A stretch of 64,000 nt of DNA, from the NCBI GenBank assembly GCA_003522145.1, contig DPGD01000048.1:1-64000 (forward strand), in the 5' to 3' direction. Source of the DNA: Clostridiales bacterium (GTDB lineage Bacteria > Bacillota > Clostridia > Oscillospirales > CAG-272). Shown piece by piece: positions 36,383 to 43,641 of the stretch (the stretch's first letter is position 1; the number at the start of each line of letters is the position of its first letter). A model generated the notes under the pieces. The model had not been told where the DNA came from, ran no database searches, and saw nothing but the letters and a program-made list of their open reading frames with translations. The position numbers and the translations under genes were made by a program.

Positions 36383-37033
36383 ATGGAAGAGATGAATGTG
36401 ACGATCGCAAAGGCGTTGTTATCCATAAAGGCGGTATTTTTCCGCCCGGAGGAGCCATTTATTTGGGCAAGCGGCATCAAAAGTCCGGTATACTGCGATA
36501 ACCGGCTGATCCTCACGGCGCCCGGGGTGCGCTCTGAAGTGGAGAAGGCCCTGGCAAGGACGGTGAAAAGAGAATATCCCGAAGCGGAGGTTCTGATGGG
36601 AACCTCCACCGCCGGAATTGCCCACGCCGCCATTGCCGCCGAAATACTGGGCCTTCCCATGGGCTATGTCCGGGGAGGAAAGAAGGATCACGGAAGACAA
36701 AACCAGATTGAGGGAAGGTTAGAAAAGGGACAGAAGGTGGTCGTGGTGGAGGATCTGATCTCCACCGGCGGAAGCGTTCTGGAGGTTGTGGAGGTTTTGA
36801 GAGAGGCGGGCGCCGAAGTGCTGGGGGTGGTCAGCATCTTCACCTATGGCATGAAAAAGGGCCTGGAACGGTTGAGCGAGGCGAGGGTACGGAATGTAAG
36901 CCTGACGGATTTCGACACCATAGCAAGAGTTGCCGGCGAGGAAGGCTATGTGAGCAAAGAGGATGTAAAAAGACTGATTGCCTTCCGGGACAACCCTTCG
37001 GATGAAAGCTGGATCGGAAAGGAGCAGGCATGA
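36383..37033 (+). CDS. pyrE: Orotate phosphoribosyltransferase
   Basis: A 216-residue type I phosphoribosyltransferase that joins orotate to PRPP. The PRPP motif is VVVVEDLISTGGSVLEV (near 115-130), and GYVRGGKKDHGRQNQIEG is the flexible catalytic loop with its lysine and histidine. The start is the ATG at 36383 behind AAGGGAG, or the in-frame ATG at 36392. The stop overlaps the pyrB start as ATGA. Confidence 0.95.
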   Translation: MEEMNVTIAKALLSIKAVFFRPEEPFIWASGIKSPVYCDNRLILTAPGVRSEVEKALARTVKREYPEAEVLMGTSTAGIAHAAIAAEILGLPMGYVRGGKKDHGRQNQIEGRLEKGQKVVVVEDLISTGGSVLEVVEVLREAGAEVLGVVSIFTYGMKKGLERLSEARVRNVSLTDFDTIARVAGEEGYVSKEDVKRLIAFRDNPSDESWIGKEQA

Positions 37034-38103
37034 AGCATCTTCTGGATATTTTGGACCTGTCCACCGGGGAAATCGAACGGATGATGGATTTGGCGGAGCA
37101 GATGGACGCCCATCCCGAAAGGTATGAGGATTCCATGAAGCATAAGACCCTTGCCACCCTCTTTTTCGAGCCTTCCACCAGAACCAGACTCAGCTTTGAA
37201 TCGGCGATGCTGTCCTTGGGGGGCAATGTGCTGGGCTTTTCCGATGCGAACACCTGCTCCGCAACCAAAGGGGAAAGTCTTTCCGATACCGTCACCGTGG
37301 TGTCGGGCTATGTGGATATTCTTGCCATGCGCCACCCGAAGGAAGGCGCCCCGGCGGTGGCTATCGGACATTCTTCGGTGCCCGTGATCAATGCCGGCGA
37401 CGGCGGACACTATCATCCCACCCAGACCCTGGCGGACCTGCTGACCATAAAGAGAGAAAAGGGAAGACTGGACAACCTGACGGTGGGGTTCTGCGGAGAT
37501 CTGCGTTACGGACGCACGGTGCATTCGCTGATCGGCGCCCTTTCAAGATACGAGGGTATCCGTTTTGTGCTGATTTCTCCCCAGGAGCTGTCTCTGCCGG
37601 AATTCGTGAAGAAAAGCTATCTGACCGAAGAAAATTACGAGGAAAGCACCTCTCTGGAAGAGAAGATCGGACAGCTGGATGTGCTGTATATGACCAGAGT
37701 TCAGAAGGAACGGTTTACTGACCTGGAGAAATACGAGAGCTTGAAGGATGTATATGTCCTGACGGAAGAGAAGATGCGGGAGGCCAAGGACGATATGATC
37801 GTTCTGCACCCACTGCCCAGAGTGAACGAGATTGAAGTGGCGGTGGACAAGGATCCCCGCGCCTGCTATTTCAAGCAGACTCTTAACGGGAAGCTGATGC
37901 GTATGGCGCTGATTTATACCCTTCTGAAGGAGAAGGACAAGCCCGATGTCCCCAGAGAAAAGGGGGAGCCGGCGGAACTGAAGAAAAAATGCACCAATGT
38001 CCACTGTATCACCGGAAGCGAGAGGGCCTTGCCCAAACGCTTTTATAAGGACCAGAAGGGAATCGTAAGGTGCTTCTATTGCGACGGGGAAGTGCGGAAA
38101 TAA
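37030..38103 (+). CDS. pyrB: Aspartate carbamoyltransferase fused to a PyrI-like zinc domain
   Basis: A 357-residue protein. The catalytic chain (about 1-305) has the carbamoyl-phosphate motif FFEPSTRTRLSFESAM near residue 48 and the HPLPRVNEI segment near 258. A linker follows, then about 40 residues with four cysteines: C321-x4-C326 and C348-x2-C351, 21 residues apart. That is the spacing of the zinc site of the separate regulatory chain PyrI (C-x4-C...C-x2-C). The nucleotide-binding domain of PyrI is absent here, and no pyrI gene follows. The start overlaps pyrE as ATGA. Last gene of the pyr operon. Confidence 0.93.
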   Translation: MKHLLDILDLSTGEIERMMDLAEQMDAHPERYEDSMKHKTLATLFFEPSTRTRLSFESAMLSLGGNVLGFSDANTCSATKGESLSDTVTVVSGYVDILAMRHPKEGAPAVAIGHSSVPVINAGDGGHYHPTQTLADLLTIKREKGRLDNLTVGFCGDLRYGRTVHSLIGALSRYEGIRFVLISPQELSLPEFVKKSYLTEENYEESTSLEEKIGQLDVLYMTRVQKERFTDLEKYESLKDVYVLTEEKMREAKDDMIVLHPLPRVNEIEVAVDKDPRACYFKQTLNGKLMRMALIYTLLKEKDKPDVPREKGEPAELKKKCTNVHCITGSERALPKRFYKDQKGIVRCFYCDGEVRK

Positions 38104-38124
38104 AAACCGAAACCCCAATGGAAA

Positions 38125-38158
38125 GGGCGAGGGCGCAGTTTTTTCTGCGCCCTCGCCC
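38125..38158 (+). terminator. Terminator of the pyr operon
   Basis: A perfect 14-bp stem, GGGCGAGGGCGCAG against CTGCGCCCTCGCCC, with a six-T loop. There is no downstream T run, so it may end transcripts inefficiently or protect the 3' end. The rest of the gap to 38242 shows nothing else. Confidence 0.7.
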
Positions 38159-38242
38159 GCTTATATCGTTGTGAATAACATCCAAAGCCCCGCAAAAACT
38201 GCACTGGTGTCCGATTTTTTCCCAACCTAAGATTTCCGGATG

Positions 38243-39040
38243 TTATTTTGACAGCATCACCTTATCGCTTGTCATTTGGCTTCCGCTGGAGGCTTCAAAC
38301 ATCTGAAGAAGCTGTTCTATCGTGAGCTTCTTCTTTTCTTCGCCCTTAATGTCCACCACGATGCGTCCTTCATGCATCATAATCAGACGGTTGCCGATGC
38401 GAATGGCGACTGCCATATTGTGCGTGATCATAATCGTCATCAAATGGTCTTTTGCAACGATCTCCTCGGTGATATTCAGAACTTTTTTGGCGGTTTTGGG
38501 ATCAAGTGCCGCCGTATGCTCGTCAAGAAGCAGGAGCTTGGGTTTTTTAAGCGTTGCCATAAGCAAGGTCAGTGCTTGGCGCTGACCGCCCGAAAGCAAT
38601 CCGACTTTAGCCGTAAGTCTGTCCTCAAGTCCGAGGCCGAGGATTTTCAAAAGCTCTTTATATTCTTTCTTTTCTTTGGCAGTGATTCCGGAACGCAGTC
38701 CTCTCCGTGCGCCTCTGCGTGCGGCAAGCGCAAGATTTTCTTCAATCTGCATATCTGCCGCCGTACCGGTCATGGGATCCTGGAATACCCGTCCAAGATA
38801 CTTTGCCCGTTTATGCTCCGGAAGCCTGGTGACATCAACGCCGTCAATGATAATGCTTCCGCAATCCACGGGATATACCCCTGCAATCATATTGAGCATT
38901 GTGGATTTGCCTGCGCCGTTCCCGCCGATTACTGTTACGAAGTCTCCCTCATCAAGATGAAGATTGATGCCGCAAAGTGCCTTTTTTTCGTTAACCGTTC
39001 CGGGGTTAAATGTTTTTTCAATATTTACTATATCAAGCAT
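38243..39040 (-). CDS. ABC transporter ATP-binding protein (TrpZ-like importer type)
   Basis: A 265-residue ATPase, apparently intact. Walker A is GGNGAGKST (near 40), the signature is LSGGQRQALTLL, Walker B is LLLLDEHTAALD and the H-loop is MITHNMAVAI. The sequence resembles ATPases of the amino-acid/nucleoside-like importers with BPD_transp_2 permeases, such as tryptophan TrpXYZ. It overlaps the upstream permease gene by 8 bp. Because that permease is truncated and no binding protein is present, the transporter as a whole is probably dead. Confidence 0.85.
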   Translation of the reverse strand: MLDIVNIEKTFNPGTVNEKKALCGINLHLDEGDFVTVIGGNGAGKSTMLNMIAGVYPVDCGSIIIDGVDVTRLPEHKRAKYLGRVFQDPMTGTAADMQIEENLALAARRGARRGLRSGITAKEKKEYKELLKILGLGLEDRLTAKVGLLSGGQRQALTLLMATLKKPKLLLLDEHTAALDPKTAKKVLNITEEIVAKDHLMTIMITHNMAVAIRIGNRLIMMHEGRIVVDIKGEEKKKLTIEQLLQMFEASSGSQMTSDKVMLSK

Positions 39041-39776
39041 TTTTCTGTTCCCCTTTCGGTTTTTTTACATATCTTTGTGCATACTTTCTTTTCCAATACG
39101 GAATGGCCAGGAATATGGCAACAATGACCGCAGAAAGGAGCTTCAGAAGATTTGCATCGAATCCGACTGTGATGACCGCCTGAATGACGATGTAGTAAAT
39201 GATCGATCCGAATGCAACGGACAACAGACGAAGTGCAAAATTCTTAAAGATCTTGCTGAACAGTGCTTCCCCGATGATCATGGCAGCCAGACCGATCACG
39301 ATGGCTCCCTGTCCCATCTTCACATCGGCAAATCCCTGATACTGTGCGAGAAAAGTACCCGACAATGCAACAAGACCGTTTGAAAGCATAATGCCGAGAA
39401 CTTTGTTAAAATTCGTATTGATGCCTTGTGCACGGCTCATATTCTGGTTGATACCCGTAGCCCGGACGGAGCAACCCATCTCGGTACCGAAAAACCAATA
39501 CAGAAGAGCAATCAGAACAATCAGAACAACACTAACGGTTATGATCGGGTTGTGAAAAGCAAACTCTTTCACCCAACGCAAAGAAACCAACAGATCCGTT
39601 TGGTTCACATTGATGGATTGGTTTGCTTTCCCTATGATTTTCAAATTGATGGAGTAAAGTGAAAGTTGTGTCAGAATGCCCGCCAAGATCGGGGGGATTC
39701 CCATTAATGTGTGTAACAGACCGGTAATGGCACCTGCGACAAGTCCTGCAATAAATGCCGGCTCCAGGTATGCAAA
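39033..39776 (-). pseudogene. ABC transporter permease, 5' end lost
   Basis: About 247 codons of a BPD_transp_2 permease with GIPPILAGILTQLSLYSINL, the conserved ATGINQNMSRAQGIN loop and LAAMIIGEALF. Clear homology-like sequence continues upstream of the ATG at 39704 (LEPAFIAGLVAGAITG) as far as about 39770, then meets an in-frame TGA at 39777-39779. Roughly the first 60-70 residues of the family are missing. The opposite strand immediately beyond is a truncated LysR gene, so a deletion joined the two. Confidence 0.75.
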
Positions 39777-39779
39777 TCA

Positions 39780-40137
39780 GAAAAATCTTAGAATAGCGGA
39801 TATTATGAACGAGCCCTTTATTCTTACCGAATGCGGTCAGGGCTATCGCCGCATTTTGGACGCAGAGCTTGCCAAGAAGTCTTTGGAAATTTCGCCGGTT
39901 CTTGAAATCGGAAGGACCGATATCATTACGCATTTTCTCACAAAAAGCGATATGATCTCCTATCTTCCCGATTTTGTAACAAAGGAAGGGACCAGATCGG
40001 GAGAGCTCTGCTATCTTGATGTTGTGGATGTAAACATCGATATTTGGAAACAGCTCATTTACCACAAAAACAAGTGGATGTCCAAAAGTTTGAAATCCGT
40101 ACTCGAATATATTAAGTCCCACGAGTTTGCCCATTAA
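39780..40137 (+). pseudogene. C-terminal fragment of a LysR-family regulator
   Basis: About 118 codons matching the second half of a LysR effector-binding domain: ADIMNEPFILTECGQGYRR, LEIGRTDIITHFLTKSDMI and YLPDFV. The DNA-binding domain and first effector half are missing. An ATG at 39807 could give a short peptide. The fragment starts where the divergent permease remnant ends, at about 39775. It retains its own terminator. Confidence 0.75.
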
Positions 40138-40140
40138 AAT

Positions 40141-40176
40141 AGCGCCTGTAACTTTTTGCGGTTGCAGGCGCTGTTT
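40141..40176 (+). terminator. Terminator after the LysR fragment
   Basis: AGCGCCTG (40141-40148) pairs with CAGGCGCT (40165-40172) and is followed by GTTTTG. Confidence 0.75.
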
Positions 40177-40212
40177 TGTGGTTCCGAAAAGACAGTGTCA
40201 AGCTTTCCGTCT

Positions 40213-40822
40213 TCAAGACCAATGCCACAGGGGAGGTTCCGGAATTCTTTCGGAATTTTTGAACCTCCCCTTCAGATTATATAAAGTATTGAAATAGCGC
40301 AGGCGTTTCATGCGCAGTGTGGAGCGCTGGAAGAAGAAAATATCGGCGGCCTCCCACATGAACACCCAGGCGACCACATCGATCATTTCCAGGAAAACCG
40401 ATTGCACAGCTCTGTTTGTCAGAATCAGCGCTAAGGCAAGGGTCAGAGCCGCAAGGAAGGTCATCGTCACGGTCTGAATGGTGTTTTTCCTTATATTCCG
40501 CACGGTCTCGGAAAATTCGGCGTGGTAGTAGCTGCGGATGGCCTTTTCGTAAAGAATGCGCTCTTCGGCGTCGATACACTGTCCCTCGATTTCAATATGT
40601 AAAGGCGTGTCCGGACGCAGATGCTTTATACTGTGTTCCAAAAATTCTGCCGTCTCGGAGGACAACATGGGCAGACCGTTGGTGGAGAAGGGGGGAAAGA
40701 AAATTGCTGTCGTCCGAAACATGAATTTTCACCAATTGACGGCCGCTTTCGTCAAGGGGAGCCGGACGGGCGGTGCGAATTTCCCTTGTCAGGGATTGGA
40801 ATGCGCGGAATCGTTCAAACAT
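40213..40822 (-). pseudogene. Two-helix membrane protein with a frameshift in a C6 tract
   Basis: Reading starts at 40822 (MFERFRAFQSLTREIRTARP) and runs through VKIHVSDDSNFLSP, then must shift by +1 in a run of six C (about 40693-40698) to continue as PFSTNGLPMLSSETAEF to the stop at 40213. Repaired length is about 200 residues, with two hydrophobic helices in the second half (MTFLAALTLALALIL and FLEMIDVVAWVFMW). I do not recognise the family. Either the C tract gained a base, or it switches the gene on and off, or there is an assembly error. A promoter and GGGAGG site stand upstream. Confidence 0.6.
40231..40270 (-). terminator. Hairpin at the 3' end of the frameshifted gene
   Basis: GGGGAGGTTC and GAACCTCCCC pair, with an inner ATTC-TTTC-GGAAT loop. 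The inner bases AATTCTTTCGGAATTTTT recur in the hairpin at 26812-26851. Confidence 0.6.
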
Positions 40823-40827
40823 AAAAT

Positions 40828-40874
40828 CCTCCCGAAATCTGCCGTCGGTTCAAAAGCGGCAGGAGTACGGGAGG
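40828..40874. promoter_or_regulatory. Inverted repeat over the -10 edge and ribosome site
   Basis: CCTCCCG (40828-40834) mirrors CGGGAGG (40868-40874), and inside it CTGCCG (40839-40844) mirrors CGGCAG (40857-40862). The arms touch the -10 box on one side and the GGGAGG ribosome site of the minus-strand gene on the other. It could be an operator; the outer stem is only partly inside the transcript. Confidence 0.45.
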
Positions 40875-40903
40875 ATTATAGCACAGTTGTGGGCAGAATG
40901 CAA
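40875..40903 (-). promoter_or_regulatory. Sigma-A promoter of the frameshifted membrane gene
   Basis: Minus-strand TTGCAT (40898-40903) and TATAAT (40875-40880) are 17 bp apart. Confidence 0.75.
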
Positions 40904-41021
40904 GAAATACCTGCAAAGTTCCACAAAAAATCGGTTTTTTCGACCGGAAAACAGAATTCGGAAAAGCGGCTTCTGGCAGCTCTGCGGAAAGCAGAAAATC
41001 CGCCAAAGCGCCGAGAAGTAT

Positions 41022-41789
41022 TCACCGATTCTGGCGCAACACCTCAAAAGCCAGGACTGTGGCGGCGGAGGCGGCGGACAGAGCGGCGTCAAAGTCTCTG
41101 CCGTAGTCCAGACGTATGATCTGGTCGCAACGGTCTAAAAGCTCTCTGGTGATTCCTCTTTTTTCTCCGCCGACGATGAGCAGAAGAGGTTTTTTCAGGT
41201 CGGATTCATAAACCGAGACGGAATTTGGCTGGTCGGCGCAGACCACCCGATAGCCCCACTTCTGAAAGAAGTGCAGGCAGTCTTCCGGCTGTGCCATATA
41301 GATGGGAAGGTATTCGGATGCACCGGCCGAAGAGCGGCAGACCGTCCCATCCGCACCGTTTCGCCGGATGCCCGGCAGAATCACGCCGTCGCAGCCCGCC
41401 GCATAGACCGAGCGCAGAGAATAGCCAAAATTGAAGGGGTCCTCCAAGCCCTCCATCAGAATATAAAACCCTTTCGGGGGAAGGGTAAGGGCTGTTAAAG
41501 GCGGGTATTCCCGTTCGGTAGCCACAGCCAGTATTCCGCCGTGGCTGTTTCCCACGGCAAGACGGGACAACTCCTCTTCGGGAATCAGTTCTATCGAAAA
41601 GCCACGCTCCTCTGCCCGGTGGCAGAGGTAGGCATATTCCTTTGGATTTTTACTTTTCCGAAGGGGAGAATAGAGAATTTTTTCTATATGCCGGTTGTTG
41701 AATCCGCTGTCATAAGCGGAAAGCAGAGCCCGGACAGAGAGGATCCCTTCAAAAAGCGGAGGCTTCGGGATCGGATCGGTTTTTTTCAT
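41022..41789 (-). CDS. TrmH/SpoU-family RNA 2'-O-methyltransferase
   Basis: A 255-residue SPOUT methyltransferase. The N-terminal substrate-binding part (FEGILSVRALLSAYDSG) precedes the knotted SAM domain with LMEGLEDPFNFGYSLRS, RSSAGASEYLP and LLIVGGEKRGI. It is similar to RlmB/TrmH enzymes that methylate 23S rRNA or tRNA; the exact nucleotide is not readable. Its 5' end overlaps the Ppx/GppA gene by 41 bp. Confidence 0.87.
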   Translation of the reverse strand: MKKTDPIPKPPLFEGILSVRALLSAYDSGFNNRHIEKILYSPLRKSKNPKEYAYLCHRAEERGFSIELIPEEELSRLAVGNSHGGILAVATEREYPPLTALTLPPKGFYILMEGLEDPFNFGYSLRSVYAAGCDGVILPGIRRNGADGTVCRSSAGASEYLPIYMAQPEDCLHFFQKWGYRVVCADQPNSVSVYESDLKKPLLLIVGGEKRGITRELLDRCDQIIRLDYGRDFDAALSAASAATVLAFEVLRQNR

Positions 41790-42717
41790 TCTTTCGTATA
41801 CCCCTGTATTGCAAGTGCTTCAGACCGCAGATTCCGGGAAGAAAGCCCTCCCGGATACCGCCGGAGCAGATCACGATCTGCTCGGTGGAGAGTGTTTCAA
41901 AAATGCATTCAAAGGCGGCAGTGCCGGTGGATAACAACTGGTACCGGTCAGGGCAAAGACGCTTGGCCTCCTGCCACTGTTTTTCGGTTGGATTCCGGAA
42001 GATCCGGTAAAGGTCGGTGAAGGCGGTGCGCAAAAAGACATTTTCGCCCTTGGGAACGCCCAAAAGGGCGGTGGCCAATTTTCCGCAGGCCTTGGCGGTT
42101 CCTCCTACCAGCACGGCCGTTTTTCCGTGCTCTTTATAGGCAGAGCTGTCGGGCATAAGACCCTGCACAAAGGAGAAGAGCGCCTGATTTTCCTGTGCGG
42201 TCAGTCCCTTTCCCGGAGCAAAACGGTTCTTCAGAGAGAGTGCGCCGAAGGGACAGGAGTGGAGAAAGAGCGATTTTTTTTCTTCAAAAAAATTGAATTC
42301 GGTGCTTCCGCCGCCCATATCCAGCATCACGCCCCGGCGGGGCAGAAAAGGACAGGTCAGAAGCATCCCGGTGAAACTGCAGGCGGCTTCTTCTTCTCCC
42401 GAAAGCAGCCGGATGCTCAGCCCGGTGCGCTCCTTCAGCCGGTCAATAACCGGCTGTGGATCTGCAATTTTCCGCAGGCTTGCGGTTGCAAAGGCGGCAA
42501 TGACATCGCAATATTCCTCTTCTGCCTCTTTTTTATAGCGCAGAAGCGTTTCACAAAGCAGTTCAAAGCCGGTTTTCTCCAGGACCCCCTCCTTTATGTA
42601 GCTGATAAAGCGCAGGGGAACGGAAGCGTGAGTGTCGGTCGTGAACTCAGAACCCTCCACAGAAAAGACATCGTACTTCACGGTGTTGGAGCCAATGTCG
42701 ATCACCATACAGCGCAT
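41749..42717 (-). CDS. Ppx/GppA-family exopolyphosphatase or pppGpp phosphohydrolase
   Basis: A 322-residue protein of the ASKHA fold, of short (about 300 residue) Ppx type. The N-terminal phosphate motif is VIDIGSNTVKYDV, then VIAAFATASLRKIAD, the LSGEEEAACSF loop and MLDMGGGSTEF. It removes phosphate from polyphosphate or pppGpp. A strong sigma-A promoter lies 32 bp upstream. The TrmH-like gene is cotranscribed. Confidence 0.88.
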   Translation of the reverse strand: MRCMVIDIGSNTVKYDVFSVEGSEFTTDTHASVPLRFISYIKEGVLEKTGFELLCETLLRYKKEAEEEYCDVIAAFATASLRKIADPQPVIDRLKERTGLSIRLLSGEEEAACSFTGMLLTCPFLPRRGVMLDMGGGSTEFNFFEEKKSLFLHSCPFGALSLKNRFAPGKGLTAQENQALFSFVQGLMPDSSAYKEHGKTAVLVGGTAKACGKLATALLGVPKGENVFLRTAFTDLYRIFRNPTEKQWQEAKRLCPDRYQLLSTGTAAFECIFETLSTEQIVICSGGIREGFLPGICGLKHLQYRGIRKNEKNRSDPEASAF

Positions 42718-42748
42718 AGAACCACCATCCCTTTCCGATCTTTATCGC

Positions 42749-42777
42749 ATTGTAGCATACTTTTCCTCTGTTGTCAA
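42749..42777 (-). promoter_or_regulatory. Sigma-A promoter of the Ppx/GppA gene
   Basis: Minus-strand TTGACA (42772-42777) and TACAAT (42749-42754) with 17 bp between them, back to back with the sporulation promoter of sigK. Confidence 0.82.
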
Positions 42778-42821
42778 AGGTTTTTCATCGGTATGCTTCC
42801 TGTTTGGCCGATGTTTTCCGG

Positions 42822-42851
42822 TCATAGAACAAGCTTTCCCGAGCATAAATT
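42822..42851 (+). promoter_or_regulatory. Sigma-E-like promoter of sigK
   Basis: TCATAGA (42822-42828) and CATAAATT (42844-42851) with 15 bp between them resemble the sigma-E consensus (KMATATT, 13-15 bp, CATACAMT). sigK is a sigma-E target in other spore formers. No sigma-A boxes are present on this strand. Confidence 0.6.
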
Positions 42852-42882
42852 TAGAAAACAGTCACCGGAAGGGAGAATAGCT

Positions 42883-43575
42883 ATGTTCGGTTCATCGGTT
42901 TTTGCGATCCTTGGAGGATTGTTCTATTTGGTCCTGCATTTGAGCGACGGCAACCGCTTTCCGCCGCCTCTGTCGTCCGAAGAAGAGCGCACTTATTTCC
43001 GCAGGGCAAGGGCGGGGGACAGCAAGGCAAGGGAAAAGCTGATTGAACACAATCTGCGCCTGGTGGCGCACATTGTTCGCAAGTATTATTCCCAGAACAA
43101 AAATCAGGAGGATCTGATTTCCATTGGGTCCATAGGTCTTATAAAGGCCATCGACACCTTCAATATCAGCAACGGCGCCCGCTTCACCACCTATGCGGGC
43201 AAGTGCATTCAGAATGAAATCCTGATGTATTTCCGGACCCAGAAAAAGACCGGAGCGGAAATTTCCATCAACGAGACGATTGATGTGGATAAGGACGGGA
43301 ATCCCCTGACCTATGAGGATGTGCTCTGCACGGAGGACCACATTGCAGAGGAGTTATTTACCAAAATCAGCTCGGCAAAGGCGGTGGAATTCATCATGAA
43401 GGAGCTGGAGGACCGGGAGCGGAGGGTGCTGGTCAAGCGCTACGGTCTGGACGGGCAGGTGCCGCTGACGCAGCGGGAGATCGCAAAAGAAATGGGCATT
43501 TCCAGAAGCTATGTATCCAGAATCGAGAAGGGGGCTCTTCAGAAAATTGCCGAATACCTGCGGCTTTGCGTTTAG
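42883..43575 (+). CDS. sigK: RNA polymerase sporulation sigma factor K, uninterrupted
   Basis: A 230-residue sigma-70 factor. The hydrophobic pro-sequence MFGSSVFAILGGLFYLVLHL (1-20) would be removed at a membrane by SpoIVFB. Region 2 has LIEHNLRLVAHIVRKYY and SIGSIGLIKAIDTF; DKDGNPLTYEDVL is typical of SigK/SigE; region 4 has the helix-turn-helix REIAKEMGISRSYVSRIE. It directs late mother-cell genes for coat and cortex. The gene is continuous, with no skin-type element. The ATG follows GGAAGGGAG. Confidence 0.93.
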   Translation: MFGSSVFAILGGLFYLVLHLSDGNRFPPPLSSEEERTYFRRARAGDSKAREKLIEHNLRLVAHIVRKYYSQNKNQEDLISIGSIGLIKAIDTFNISNGARFTTYAGKCIQNEILMYFRTQKKTGAEISINETIDVDKDGNPLTYEDVLCTEDHIAEELFTKISSAKAVEFIMKELEDRERRVLVKRYGLDGQVPLTQREIAKEMGISRSYVSRIEKGALQKIAEYLRLCV

Positions 43576-43578
43576 GGA

Positions 43579-43607
43579 GAATACTTTCTTTCCGGCTTGC
43601 ATACATA
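43579..43607 (+). promoter_or_regulatory. Sigma-E-like promoter of the SipL-like gene
   Basis: GAATACT (43579-43585) and CATACATA (43600-43607) are 14 bp apart, matching 6 of 7 and about 6 of 8 consensus bases for sigma-E. It begins directly after the sigK stop codon. Confidence 0.7.
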
Positions 43608-43641
43608 TGCAATAAATGCTTGGAAAAAAGGAGTGGACGCA

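Noticed and set aside
38159..38242. A second terminator or small gene after pyrB
   Set aside because: Only weak, unsupported pairings and no reading frame with a start and ribosome site.
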